A stretch of 53,394 nt of DNA from an uncultured Oscillospiraceae bacterium (GTDB lineage Bacteria; Bacillota; Clostridia; Oscillospirales; Oscillospiraceae): positions 1 to 53,394 of the forward strand of contig CAJUQD010000018.1 in assembly GCA_910588105.1 (NCBI GenBank), written 5' to 3'. The position numbers and the translations under genes were made by a program. Shown here piece after piece: positions 24,085-32,188 of this stretch. Below the pieces are notes generated by a model. It made no database searches. It saw only the letters and a program-made list of their open reading frames with translations, and was not told the DNA's origin. How positions within the stretch are numbered: the stretch's first letter is position 1; each line of letters opens with the position of its first letter.

Positions 24085-24758
24085 GTTTTCGACAGGATGC
24101 CGCCCACCTCCAGAAGCTGGCCAACAACGCCTTTTGCCAGACTGGCACACTGGCGGCGTTGGCAGATAGCGGACAGCCCGACCCGGACAAGCTCCAGAAG
24201 GCGCTGGAGCAGACGGCGGCACAGTTTGAGAGCGCGGCCCTGGAGGTGCGCAAGCTGTGCGAACGGTACAGCACCGGCACCGGGGGCTACGGCTCCCGGC
24301 CCGTCCTCCCGCCCATGGAGATCGCCGGGTCGGTGGAGCTGCTGGGGTATAACTGGCTCCATATCACGCTGAACACCCTGCTGCCCCACTGCCGCTACCA
24401 GCCCCCGGAGTGGCTCAGCGACACCATCCGCCGCCTGCTGGACGACTACGAGGTGCAGGGCTGCAAGCTGCCCTTTTTCAACCGGGCGCTGCTGGTGATC
24501 GACGAGTTCACCAGCGTCAAGGGCCGTCACATCTTCGACCAGGACAACAAGGGTTGGAAGGCGGTCTCCAACGCCATCAAGGGCAGGCTTATCCCGGACG
24601 ACGACCAGCACACCCTGGGGCTGGCGCTGCTGTCCGGGCGGAGTGAACTGGACGTGTGCCATATTACTTTGCTGGACCTGTCCGACGCGGCGGACTTCTT
24701 CGCGTTCCACTCCGGGGACTACGAGGTGAAGCATTTTTACAATGGCGGTTGGAATTGA
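24081..24758 (+). CDS. Hypothetical ICE protein downstream of VirB4 (225 aa)
   Basis: I do not recognise a named domain with certainty; it may belong to one of the uncharacterised families kept in clostridial conjugative elements. A helical N-terminal half (QKLANNAFCQTGTLAALADS) leads to a mixed region with RALLVIDEFTSVKGRHIFDQ. That string looks like a Walker-B-type strand, but no Walker A is present. It is coupled to virB4 by a 4-bp overlap, so it is probably part of the transfer machine. Confidence 0.7.
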   Translation: MSFRQDAAHLQKLANNAFCQTGTLAALADSGQPDPDKLQKALEQTAAQFESAALEVRKLCERYSTGTGGYGSRPVLPPMEIAGSVELLGYNWLHITLNTLLPHCRYQPPEWLSDTIRRLLDDYEVQGCKLPFFNRALLVIDEFTSVKGRHIFDQDNKGWKAVSNAIKGRLIPDDDQHTLGLALLSGRSELDVCHITLLDLSDAADFFAFHSGDYEVKHFYNGGWN

Positions 24759-24778
24759 ATTGCCCCGAAAAGTGATGA

Positions 24779-25023
24779 GGACACCCATCAGGTTTTGGTT
24801 CAGTTTAGGCCATTTCCGGCCGGTTGGCGGGTTCGCGAAAATCTGATGGGTGTCCGCCGCTCCAACCCGCTGAAAACAAAGGCTTTCAGGGCGGCGGCAA
24901 AAACGCGGGACGTGAAAAAAGCTGACTTCTATGGGGAGCCATTAGATTGGCTCCCCATAGGGGGCTTGGGAAAGCGCCGAAAAAGTTCTTGCGCCGGCAC
25001 CGGCGCAAGGGCGTTTTCGGCGC
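24779..25023. other. Hairpin-rich non-coding region, candidate oriT or leader
   Basis: Three perfect inverted repeats lie in the 296-bp gap between two transfer genes. They are GGACACCCATCAG/CTGATGGGTGTCC (24779-24791 and 24843-24855, 51-nt loop); TATGGGGAGCCA/TGGCTCCCCATA (24930-24941 and 24948-24959, 6-nt loop); and a nested palindrome with outer arms GCGCCGAAAA/TTTTCGGCGC (24974-24983, 25014-25023) and inner arms TTGCGCCGG/CCGGCGCAA (24989-24997, 25000-25008). None has a T-tract. Such repeats next to a replication-relaxation-like gene and the coupling protein suggest an origin of transfer, but the function is inferred. Confidence 0.5.
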
Positions 25024-25054
25024 ACGCAGGAATAGGGAAGGAGGCGCGGTATGC

Positions 25055-26176
25055 GTGATTTTCAGCCATCGGGATGTTGATATTTTGAAGCTGCTGTGCT
25101 GGTGCCAGTTCATTCAGCCCAGGGACTTGAGGGGGATCGCCTCGGATGCCGAGCGGAAAAACCTCATGGGCCTGGGCCTCATCCGGCGGCACGAAAAGAG
25201 CGGGGCGCTGCTGCTCACCAGCAAGGGGCAGCTCCTTCTGGAGCATCTGCTGGATGGCGCGGTTCCACAGACCACCCGGGCCTACCACCCGCCGCTGATC
25301 GAGCGGCGTGTCCGGGTGTCCCGGCTGGTGGTGACCGCCTACCACGGCGGTATGAATCCCTTTACCTTCGGGCCGGAGGAGCTGGACGGCCCCGCGGCCC
25401 TGTCCCTGACCTCCATTGCACGAAGTAAGGGCTCCAACCCCTGGGGCAGTACCCGGGTGGCGGCCCTGGCCCGCCTGGGGGACAGCCTGTACGCCATGCA
25501 CTACGTCTGCCCCGGCATCGGGAAGGTGGCGCTGATGGATGAGCTGGCGGCGTTCTCCAATCAGACTGCCCGGTTTCGAAACGTGGGGCGGGCCTTTCTT
25601 TTTGCCGGGGACAGCTACAAGAGCGTGCTGGCTGAACTGGATCGCCCCACGGAACGGAAAGATACCAAGCTGCTCACCTACGGCGGCGCGTACCGCTGCC
25701 TTCAGCTCCCCGTCCACCTGCTGTCCTGCGATGCCACTGGGGCGATGCAGCTTCAAATCATGGCCGTGCCGGATTACCGCCGGAAGCTCACCCAGGCGGC
25801 TCTGAAAAGCCAGTACAGCCCGCCCCCGGACGACGTGCCCGAGTGGGACGCCATGTTCCAGGGCGTGCCCTTCCTGATGGCCGCCGACATGAATCTGCGC
25901 CGGATCAACGCCGCCATCCGCACGGCCAGAAGCCGGGGCTTTCCTCAGATCGCCATGGCCGCCCTGGAGGGGCAGGCGGAGCAGGTGCTGTTTCCCCGCT
26001 GCCGTGACAAAAATCTGGCGCGGGTGTTTGTGCTCACCCCCGAAGCTATTTCCGCCGTCACCGGCAGGAAGCCCGCGCCCTATGTGCCCCCGCGCACCCA
26101 ATTCACGACCTCGAAAGGAGATGTGGCGGATGCCCCGCTTATCCAAGCTCATCGAAAAACTGGAAGATCGCCTTGA
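25055..26176 (+). CDS. Replication-relaxation-like protein (winged-helix start)
   Basis: This 373-residue protein starts with a winged-helix region (HRDVDILKLLCWCQFIQPRD, LMGLGLIRRHEKSGALLLTS, GQLLLEHLL) like the Replic_Relax family, which is linked to plasmid relaxation and replication. The middle (LSRLVVTAYHGGMNPFTFGP onward) and C-terminal parts are beta-rich and unassigned. I chose GTG 25055 because AAGGAGG lies 10 nt upstream. It directly follows the hairpin region and precedes the coupling protein, which it overlaps by 47 bp. It is the best candidate here for an oriT-binding protein; relaxase activity is not shown by any motif I can see. Confidence 0.6.
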   Translation: MIFSHRDVDILKLLCWCQFIQPRDLRGIASDAERKNLMGLGLIRRHEKSGALLLTSKGQLLLEHLLDGAVPQTTRAYHPPLIERRVRVSRLVVTAYHGGMNPFTFGPEELDGPAALSLTSIARSKGSNPWGSTRVAALARLGDSLYAMHYVCPGIGKVALMDELAAFSNQTARFRNVGRAFLFAGDSYKSVLAELDRPTERKDTKLLTYGGAYRCLQLPVHLLSCDATGAMQLQIMAVPDYRRKLTQAALKSQYSPPPDDVPEWDAMFQGVPFLMAADMNLRRINAAIRTARSRGFPQIAMAALEGQAEQVLFPRCRDKNLARVFVLTPEAISAVTGRKPAPYVPPRTQFTTSKGDVADAPLIQAHRKTGRSP

Positions 26177-28211
26177 ACCCAAAGTCGGCCCCTGGTATGA
26201 GCGCCACAAAAAGAAGCTGCCACTCTACGCCGCCGCAGGGCTGGCAGGCTGGTATCTCTATGGAATGCTGCTGAACTCCATCCGACTGGGTACCGCATCC
26301 ACCTTCCACAAAGAGGGAGACACGGTAATAGAGAGCATCTGGGTGTTCAACCCCTTCCGCAACTGGTTCGTGCTGTTCACCCCCTTCGGCCTGGGGGCCA
26401 CCGCCGTCATCGCCCTGCTGGTGTGCCTGTTCACCGGCACGGGGTACAAATGGTTCTCCGGGTACAAGGCCACCCGGGACAGCCGGGGCTTCGACATCCT
26501 GCCCGACGGCACCCACGGCTCCTCCGGGTTCCTCACCCGGAAGGAGATGGGGGAGTTTCTGGAGGTGGGCAGCGTGGCCGAGGTAAAGGGCATGATGCTG
26601 GGCAAATACAAAAAGCGCCCGGACGACCCGGACAAGTACGCCCTCTACGCCGCCCACCGCATGGTGCCTGGGGACAACAACAACCTGCTGTGCATCGGGG
26701 CACCGGGCAGCGGCAAATCCCGTGGCTTCATCATCCCGTTTTTGATGGGATGTGCCCAGCGCGGGGAGTCTGTCTTCGTCACAGATCCCAAGGGAGAGCT
26801 TTTTGAAAAGCTGTCCCCCTATTTCAAAGAGCACGGCCACTACGTCAAGGCGGTGAACTTCCTGGACATGGCCCACTCCGACGGCTGGAACTGCCTGTAT
26901 GGGCTGGACAAGGAACCCCAGCTGGCCCAGACGGTGGCCAACACCATCATCCAGAACACCTCCGGGCCACGAGAGGCGGACGACTTCTGGAGCCGCGCGG
27001 AGCTGAACCTGCTCATGGCGCTGATCCATTATGTGGTGAACCTGAAGAACGGCAAGGGTGAGCTGCTCCCCATTGAGAAGCGGGGGCTGGGGGATGTGTA
27101 CCAAATGCTGGCCCATCAGAGCATCCAGGACATCAACCGCACTCTGGCCCAGCTTCCCCCGGATCATCCGGCCAAGGGTCACCACGGCCTGTTCCTCAAG
27201 GCCAAGGAAAACCTGTGGGGCAGCATCGCCATCGGCCTGGGCAACCGGCTGGCCATCTTCCAGAACAAGCTGGTGGACGCCATCACCCGCAACCACGATG
27301 TGGATCTGCTGCTGCCGGGACAGGAGCCCTGCGCCTACTTCGTCATCATCTCCGCCCAGGACAGCGCCTACCGCTTCCTCAGCTCACTGTTCTTCTCCCT
27401 GGCCCTGCCCCGGCTGTCCGACTACGCCCGACTGAAAGGAAAGAACGGCCGTTTGCCCGTGCTGGTAAATTTCTGTCTGGATGAATACTGCAACATCGGC
27501 TACATGGACGGCATCGCCGACGCGCTGAACAGCATCCGGGGCTTCAACATGAGCTGCCAGGTGGTGGTGCAGTCCCTCTCCCAGTGGCAGGAAAAGTACC
27601 CTGGCAAGGAATGGGAGAACCAGCTGGCTACCTTCGATCAGACATTGTACATGGGGTGCAACGACTGGACTTCGGCGGACTACATCTCCAAAAAGTGCGG
27701 CAAGGTGACCATCGCCCTCACCAGCCAATCCAAGCCCCAGCCGCCGCTGTATGGCTTCGTCTACGGCAACACCCGGCCCTACTCCCAGATCCGCAGCAAC
27801 ACCCAGCGGGAGCTGATGCAGCCGGATGAGATCCTGCGTCTGGATAAGCGCCAGTGTATCGCCCTGTTCCAAGGCAGGAAGCCCGCGCTGCTCTACAAGC
27901 TGTCGCCGGAGGAGCTGCCTGGGTATGACACGTTGAAGTCCTGCCGGGTGGCGGACTACACGCCGGAGTGGAGATTGCGGGAGGAACAGGAGCAGGTCAA
28001 AGCGGCAAAAAAGGCGGCCCCGCCGGATGTGTCCGGGCAGGAACCACCCGCGCCGCCAAAGCAGCCCGGCCCGGAGGATGAACCCAACCTATCCCAGGGT
28101 GTGGAATATCAGCTCAACGACCAGGGCCAGGGCCTTGGCATGGTGGAGCTTGGGCCCGATGGTGTGGTGGGCGGAAACGATGAGGATGAAGAAATCCCGC
28201 CGGGAAGGTAA
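26130..28211 (+). CDS. VirD4/TraG-type coupling protein
   Basis: This 693-residue hexameric ATPase docks the DNA-protein substrate to the channel. Two N-terminal membrane helices (about 27-46, LYAAAGLAGWYLYGMLL, and 85-108, GLGATAVIALLVCLF) are followed by the ATPase: Walker A GAPGSGKS (190-197), VTDPKGELFEKLSP, and Walker B VNFCLDEYCNIG. The C-terminal tail is acidic and Pro-rich (PEDEPNLSQG, NDEDEEIPPGR). ATG 26130 lies 9 nt from AAAGGAG; an ATG at 26121 abuts that site and is unlikely. It ends the main transfer operon. Confidence 0.93.
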   Translation: MPRLSKLIEKLEDRLEPKVGPWYERHKKKLPLYAAAGLAGWYLYGMLLNSIRLGTASTFHKEGDTVIESIWVFNPFRNWFVLFTPFGLGATAVIALLVCLFTGTGYKWFSGYKATRDSRGFDILPDGTHGSSGFLTRKEMGEFLEVGSVAEVKGMMLGKYKKRPDDPDKYALYAAHRMVPGDNNNLLCIGAPGSGKSRGFIIPFLMGCAQRGESVFVTDPKGELFEKLSPYFKEHGHYVKAVNFLDMAHSDGWNCLYGLDKEPQLAQTVANTIIQNTSGPREADDFWSRAELNLLMALIHYVVNLKNGKGELLPIEKRGLGDVYQMLAHQSIQDINRTLAQLPPDHPAKGHHGLFLKAKENLWGSIAIGLGNRLAIFQNKLVDAITRNHDVDLLLPGQEPCAYFVIISAQDSAYRFLSSLFFSLALPRLSDYARLKGKNGRLPVLVNFCLDEYCNIGYMDGIADALNSIRGFNMSCQVVVQSLSQWQEKYPGKEWENQLATFDQTLYMGCNDWTSADYISKKCGKVTIALTSQSKPQPPLYGFVYGNTRPYSQIRSNTQRELMQPDEILRLDKRQCIALFQGRKPALLYKLSPEELPGYDTLKSCRVADYTPEWRLREEQEQVKAAKKAAPPDVSGQEPPAPPKQPGPEDEPNLSQGVEYQLNDQGQGLGMVELGPDGVVGGNDEDEEIPPGR

Positions 28212-28233
28212 ATCCCGGCGGGAGCTGAAATCG

Positions 28234-28566
28234 TCATTCGGTTGTGAATCCCTGCCGCAGGATAGCACGCCAGTCGCTTTTTCCATAGAGGAACCGAATG
28301 ACGTGGACTGTCTGGGTCTCCTTTGCTATGACATAGAAGGCCAGATATTTTTTGATTTGAACAAAGCGGATCCCCCATGCGGCCAGCAACTTATCCCCCG
28401 GCAGGGCATAACGTTCCGGCATTTGAGACAGGCTGTTGAGCACACGATCCGCTTCGTCCAGCAGGCTGTCCGCCGCCTGGGGGTTTTTCAGAGAAAACTC
28501 AATATAGTCCAGTGCACGGTTTAAATCGTGTTCGGCCCGGTGGGTGATGTGAACATGGTAGTTCAT
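28234..28566 (-). CDS. ParE/RelE-family toxin
   Basis: This 110-residue protein has the RelE/ParE superfamily pattern: YHVHITHRAEHDLNRALDYI, a helical hairpin with LLDEADRVLNSLSQMPERY, then IRFVQIKKYLAFYVI and VHVIRFLYGKSDWRAIL, with the conserved R near the C-terminus. It should target mRNA on ribosomes or DNA gyrase. The ATG overlaps the antitoxin stop (TGATG), so the pair is coupled. It lies in a minus-strand island between the coupling protein and repA. Confidence 0.88.
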   Translation of the reverse strand: MNYHVHITHRAEHDLNRALDYIEFSLKNPQAADSLLDEADRVLNSLSQMPERYALPGDKLLAAWGIRFVQIKKYLAFYVIAKETQTVHVIRFLYGKSDWRAILRQGFTTE

Positions 28567-28826
28567 CAGTTCCGGCGCCTCCTGAGCTGTTCGATTGCTT
28601 CAGAAAGCGGCTTGGTATTCCCCACAGCTACGTCATCCATACCGTCTTGGAGCAAGCCGTAGAGTTCAAAACGGCCTATCAATTCTTCGTATGCCTCAAT
28701 GCTCATCACTGCCAGGTCACCTTTCCCGTTTTTCGTGATGAATACTGGTTCAGCATAGTCATGGCAAAACGTGGAGATTTCATTGTACTGGTTCCTTAAG
28801 TCTGCACTGGAGCGAATGTTCGGCAT
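28566..28826 (-). CDS. Phd/YefM-type antitoxin
   Basis: This 86-residue antitoxin binds DNA through its N-terminus (MPNIRSSADLRNQYNEISTF, then EPVFITKNGKGDLAVMSIEA, the Phd/YefM signature). Its C-terminal helix (LLQDGMDDVAVGNTKPLSEA) would cover the toxin. The ATG at 28826 follows GGGGGTGG; a GTG three codons upstream is the alternative. The operon promoter and an inverted repeat lie directly upstream. Confidence 0.87.
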   Translation of the reverse strand: MPNIRSSADLRNQYNEISTFCHDYAEPVFITKNGKGDLAVMSIEAYEELIGRFELYGLLQDGMDDVAVGNTKPLSEAIEQLRRRRN

Positions 28827-28845
28827 GGTAGCCACCCCCTTCTAT

Positions 28846-28880
28846 AAAGAAATTATATCTGAATTTCTTTACAATGTCAA
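28846..28880 (-). promoter_or_regulatory. Toxin-antitoxin promoter with operator over the -10 box
   Basis: On the minus strand TTGACA (28880-28875), a 17-bp spacer and TATAAT (28857-28852) form a consensus promoter. AAAGAAAT (28846-28853) and ATTTCTTT (28863-28870) are perfect inverted arms that overlap the -10 box, the expected place for autorepression by the antitoxin complex. Confidence 0.8.
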
Positions 28881-29083
28881 GGCTGTGAAAAACGGATTGC
28901 TGCTGCCATTCCCCGGTGGGATGCCAGCAAAGCGTTTTTCATCTGCTCCCCGGTCAGTTCACCGTTGGCCCAGCATTGGGAGAGACTTTTGGCATAGTCC
29001 GATACCGGGACGCCTTCAATGGCGTTTAGGGCATCCGCCAACTTCACCGCCTGTATTCTTCGCGCTTTTGCCACAGCAGTCAT
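28877..29083 (-). CDS. VbhA-like antitoxin-domain small protein
   Basis: This 68-residue helical protein contains AVKLADALNAIEGVPVSDYA and WANGELTGEQMKNALLASHR, similar to the VbhA antitoxin domain that inhibits Fic AMP-transferases. The inhibitory S/TxxxE/G motif is not clear, so the family call is tentative. No Fic toxin is encoded nearby. The start at 29083 is preceded by AAAGGCGG. Its 3' end overlaps the -35 box of the toxin-antitoxin operon that follows on the same strand. Confidence 0.5.
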   Translation of the reverse strand: MTAVAKARRIQAVKLADALNAIEGVPVSDYAKSLSQCWANGELTGEQMKNALLASHRGMAAAIRFSQP

Positions 29084-29110
29084 CACGCTACCGCCTTTCA
29101 AGTTTTTTAT

Positions 29111-29139
29111 AGTATATCACTTTGCTACGCTAAAATCAA
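29111..29139 (-). promoter_or_regulatory. Promoter of the VbhA-like gene
   Basis: On the minus strand TTGATT (29139-29134), a 17-bp spacer and TATACT (29116-29111) lie 27 bp before the start codon. The region lies within 25 bp of the divergent repA ribosome site, so the two genes share this short spacer. Confidence 0.65.
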
Positions 29140-29162
29140 TTCCATTACAAGGAGGAGTCCCC

Positions 29163-30167
29163 ATGAGGGCCGCAGCCATGAAAGAGCGCCCGTCCTTCCC
29201 GCTGATGCGGCAGACGGACGTGCAGATCATTTACCATATGCAGATGCCCCGCTGGTTGTTTTCCGATCCGCGCTATGCCGGCATGAGTTTGGACGCCAAG
29301 GTGGCCTACACCTTTTTACTCAACCGCTTCCAGCTCTCCCGCAGGAACGGCTGGGTGAATGATTTCGGGGAGGTGTTCGTCATCTTCCCCCGGAAGGAGT
29401 TGGCCCGGGAGCTGCGGGTGTGCGAGCAGCGGGTGACGGCGGCTTTCCGCACACTGAAGGAGCTGAACCTGATCTGGGAGAAGCGGTGCGGCCGGGGCGA
29501 TGCCAATCAGATCTACCTGGCTACCGTGGAGCCCCAGGATGACCCGGACTACACCAGCGCCCCTTTTGTAGACCCAGATGACGGCGCCTCAAGAACCGCC
29601 GATTCCGAGGTTCTTGACGGTTCGGATTTTCCCACGCCCTCCCAAGAACCGCAGGATCAGGGCGCCAAGAACCGCGAAAGCTGCGGCTCAAGAACCGCAA
29701 ATGCTGAGGTTCCAGAACCGCAGAAAGCGCGGCCAAGTTATAAAGATCTTAGTCATACTTACCCCAGTCACACTGATGTCAGTCCGTCTGTACCTCGCAC
29801 GCGCGCGGACAGACGGGCGGGCGAGGAGGCGGAGCTCACGGGCATTTTGGACGCCTGTGAGCTCCAGTGTTTCCCCGGCGAAACCGCCCAGGTGTTTGAG
29901 AACGCCATCGAGCGGCTTTTCTACGCGGACAGCTTCCGGGTGGGCAACGCTACGCTCCCCCAGAGCCGGGTGCGGGCCAGGCTGAAGCTGCTGGATTACA
30001 TGATTTTGCAAGCCACCGAGGCCAAGCTCCACGCCAACCTGGACAAGCCGGTGAAGAACTCCACCGCCTATACCATGGCTACCATTTTCAACTGCATCGC
30101 GGAGAGCGAGAGCGACCTGATGGTAGACCCCTACTTGAACGGCCTTTGCCAGCCGCCTGGGAGGTGA
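29163..30167 (+). CDS. repA: RepA_N-type replication initiator
   Basis: This 334-residue protein carries the RepA_N winged-helix domain in residues 20-125: QIIYHMQMPRWLFSDPRYAG, LDAKVAYTFLLNRFQLSR, IFPRKELARELRVCEQRVTA and LNLIWEKRCGRGDANQIYLA. A variable linker follows (130-225) with repeated SRTA/EPQ units. A helical C-terminal domain (230-334) has FYADSFRVGNATLPQSRVRA. Such initiators support autonomous replication of plasmids and excised ICEs. AAGGAGGAG lies 4 nt before the ATG. No iteron array was seen near it; an origin may lie inside the gene, as in other RepA_N replicons. Confidence 0.87.
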   Translation: MRAAAMKERPSFPLMRQTDVQIIYHMQMPRWLFSDPRYAGMSLDAKVAYTFLLNRFQLSRRNGWVNDFGEVFVIFPRKELARELRVCEQRVTAAFRTLKELNLIWEKRCGRGDANQIYLATVEPQDDPDYTSAPFVDPDDGASRTADSEVLDGSDFPTPSQEPQDQGAKNRESCGSRTANAEVPEPQKARPSYKDLSHTYPSHTDVSPSVPRTRADRRAGEEAELTGILDACELQCFPGETAQVFENAIERLFYADSFRVGNATLPQSRVRARLKLLDYMILQATEAKLHANLDKPVKNSTAYTMATIFNCIAESESDLMVDPYLNGLCQPPGR

Positions 30168-30172
30168 CGGCC

Positions 30173-30703
30173 ATGTTTTTGTCCATACAGCAGAAATTCA
30201 TCCTGGATGTGCTGAAAAAGCTGAACTGTGTCCGGCGGCAGCAGCTCCACGCCCTCGTGCAGGGACGGTTCCAGCAGGACGGCCTTGAGATTACCCAGGC
30301 CCGCATGAACGCCATGCTGCGGCAGCTTCGTGCGGGTACTGCTGATGTGCGGCTGGACGATGGGCTGGTCTGGCTGTCCAATGCCCAGCCGGATAGCCGC
30401 CGCCTGGAGGCCATCGACGTGATGCTTGAGCTCACCGGGGGTAAGCCCCAGGAGTTCAGCGCCAGCCGGGAACCGCCCCGGCTGCTGCGCTTCGCCTACG
30501 GCGGGGATGAGCTCCGGCCCTTCACTGTGGCCTCGCTGGACGCCGCGCCCGCCGAGCTGTTGGAGCGGGGCAAGGCGGAACGCATCGTCTGGATCGCGGA
30601 TAGCGGCGAGCCCCCCAAAGGGCTGACGCTGCCGCCCAAGCACTTTTTTGCCGCCCACCAGCCGGACGGGACACATCGCTTTTATGGCTCTAACGGGCCG
30701 TAA
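30173..30703 (+). CDS. Uncharacterised ICE protein (176 aa), winged-helix-like start
   Basis: The first 80 residues (FLSIQQKFILDVLKKLNCVR, then ALVQGRFQQDGLEITQARMN and MLRQLRAGTADVRLDDGLVW) read as a winged helix. The rest is a mixed domain with RIVWIADSGEPPKGLTLPPK. It follows repA by 5 bp and has GGGAGGTGA before the ATG at 30173, so it is co-expressed with the initiator. It resembles a DUF family common in clostridial ICEs (I think DUF5697, not certain). A regulatory or replication-accessory role is plausible. Confidence 0.7.
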   Translation: MFLSIQQKFILDVLKKLNCVRRQQLHALVQGRFQQDGLEITQARMNAMLRQLRAGTADVRLDDGLVWLSNAQPDSRRLEAIDVMLELTGGKPQEFSASREPPRLLRFAYGGDELRPFTVASLDAAPAELLERGKAERIVWIADSGEPPKGLTLPPKHFFAAHQPDGTHRFYGSNGP

Positions 30704-30729
30704 AAAATACATTTTTGGAGGACAACAGT

Positions 30730-32049
30730 ATGCCTAAAAAGAAAGTCAATTCTGCAGAGGAACCCGAGCAGACCACCGGGCTGATGGGACAGGCCGGAGA
30801 AGAACTCCCCGCCCCGCCGGAGGAGCCGCCCCAGGACAAGGGTGCGCCCGATGGTGCCCTGCCCATTTCCGGCGATAACCCCGGCCCGCCGGAAGACGGC
30901 GAAGGGAATACCCCGGAGGTGATGGCGGTGGACGCGGCCACGTTCCCGGTTCCGCCGGACAGCGGCCCGGAGGAAGCTCCCCCTATGGAGCCGCCCGGCA
31001 TCGTGCTGGGGGATGGGCAGCCTTTGGACACGCAGGAACCGGGGCCCAATGGGGGTAAGCCTACGGAGGATGATCCGCCCACCCACGCCGTTTCTGCCCA
31101 GGCCGGGGACGATGCCCCGCCCCCGGAGCCGCCGGACGGGGATGCGCCCCCCGTGCCGCCCCTGACGGAGCGCCAGAGCTTCTTCGCCCTGGATTTCCAC
31201 GAGCTGGATCGGGGGCTTTCCCAGGAGGAACGGCAGGCGTGGAACTCCATCTACGCCTCCTTCCGCGGCCACAGCGCCCTGTCCGGCACGGTCATCGGCG
31301 CCGATCCCCACTCCATGAATGTGCGAAACCGGGAGACCGGCCGGGTGGAACGGCGCACCATGTACTGCGTGATGGTGCTGGTCTACCGGGTGCCGGTTTA
31401 CATCCCCGCCACCGAGATGTGGATGGGGGAGGCCCGCCCGGACTACGTCCTTCAGAACATGATGGGCGCCAGCATCGACTTCATCATCACCAAGGTGGAT
31501 CGGGAAGGGGGCTACGCCATCGCGTCCCGGCGGCAGGCATCCCGCGCCCAGCGGTACTTCTTTGCCCACCGGCCCGACCTGTGCGGGGAGGGCTCCCGGG
31601 TGAAGTGCCGCCTGCTGGCGGTGGGACCGCGACGCTGTCTGGCGGAGTGCTACGGCCATGACATCGACCTGACCCAGCGGGATCTGAGCTACACCGCCAT
31701 CGCCGATCTGCGTACCCAGTACCACCCCGGCGATGAGCTGGACTGCATTGTGAAGGGCTATGACGACGCCCAGCGGGATTTGCAGATCTCCGTGAAGGAG
31801 ACGGAGACCAACCCCTTCGAGGGCGCGGAGCAGCGCCACCCCGTGGGCAGCCGCCGGTACGCGGTGATCGCCGGGAAGTACGGCGGCGGCGTGTTCTGCA
31901 ACCTGCCGGATGGGACGGTGTGTATGTGCAACTACTCCTACCAGCATGAGGATTCCGATTTCCAGTCCGGGGATCACGTCACGCTGGTGGTGCAGCGGTT
32001 TGAGCGGGACAAGCGGCAGATGTACGGCAAAATTTTGAGCAAGCGGTGA
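30730..32049 (+). CDS. S1-domain-containing protein with Pro/acid-rich N-terminus
   Basis: This 439-residue protein has residues 1-150 that are Pro, Glu, Asp and Gly-rich and probably disordered (EEPPQDKGAPDG, PEPPDGDAPPVPP). Residues 165-439 contain S1-like OB folds: a degenerate first one (HSALSGTVIGADPH and VPVYIPATEMW), a middle one (GEGSRVKCRLLAVGPRR, HPGDELDCIVKGYDDAQRDL) and a last one (GVFCNLPDGTVCMCNYSY, SGDHVTLVVQRFERDKRQMY). Such folds bind RNA or single-stranded DNA. GGAGG precedes the ATG at 30730. It ends the repA operon before a strong terminator. Confidence 0.78.
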   Translation: MPKKKVNSAEEPEQTTGLMGQAGEELPAPPEEPPQDKGAPDGALPISGDNPGPPEDGEGNTPEVMAVDAATFPVPPDSGPEEAPPMEPPGIVLGDGQPLDTQEPGPNGGKPTEDDPPTHAVSAQAGDDAPPPEPPDGDAPPVPPLTERQSFFALDFHELDRGLSQEERQAWNSIYASFRGHSALSGTVIGADPHSMNVRNRETGRVERRTMYCVMVLVYRVPVYIPATEMWMGEARPDYVLQNMMGASIDFIITKVDREGGYAIASRRQASRAQRYFFAHRPDLCGEGSRVKCRLLAVGPRRCLAECYGHDIDLTQRDLSYTAIADLRTQYHPGDELDCIVKGYDDAQRDLQISVKETETNPFEGAEQRHPVGSRRYAVIAGKYGGGVFCNLPDGTVCMCNYSYQHEDSDFQSGDHVTLVVQRFERDKRQMYGKILSKR

Positions 32050-32058
32050 CGGAAAAAG

Positions 32059-32092
32059 GCCCGGATCGTCAGTTGACGGTCCGGGCTTTTTT
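32059..32092 (+). terminator. Intrinsic terminator of the repA operon
   Basis: GCCCGGATCGTC, an AGTT loop and GACGGTCCGGGC form a 12-bp stem followed by six T and preceded by AAAAA. It lies 10 bp after the S1-domain gene stop. Confidence 0.9.
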
Positions 32093-32116
32093 CTTTGTCC
32101 TCCTCATAAAATCTTA

Positions 32117-32157
32117 TGTGATTTCATCACAGTAAAAAGTGAGTTCGCCAGTATAAT
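32117..32157 (+). promoter_or_regulatory. Promoter with CRP/FNR-like palindrome
   Basis: TGTGAT-TTC-ATCACA (32117-32131) is a perfect palindrome centred about 40 bp before the start expected from TATAAT (32152-32157). No good -35 box is present, which suits activation by a CRP/FNR-type protein bound near -40. The spacer between half-sites is one base shorter than in E. coli CRP sites. It serves the ferredoxin/NapH-like pair. Confidence 0.6.
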
Positions 32158-32188
32158 AGATTTACCAAATCCAAGAGGGGGTTCCGCC

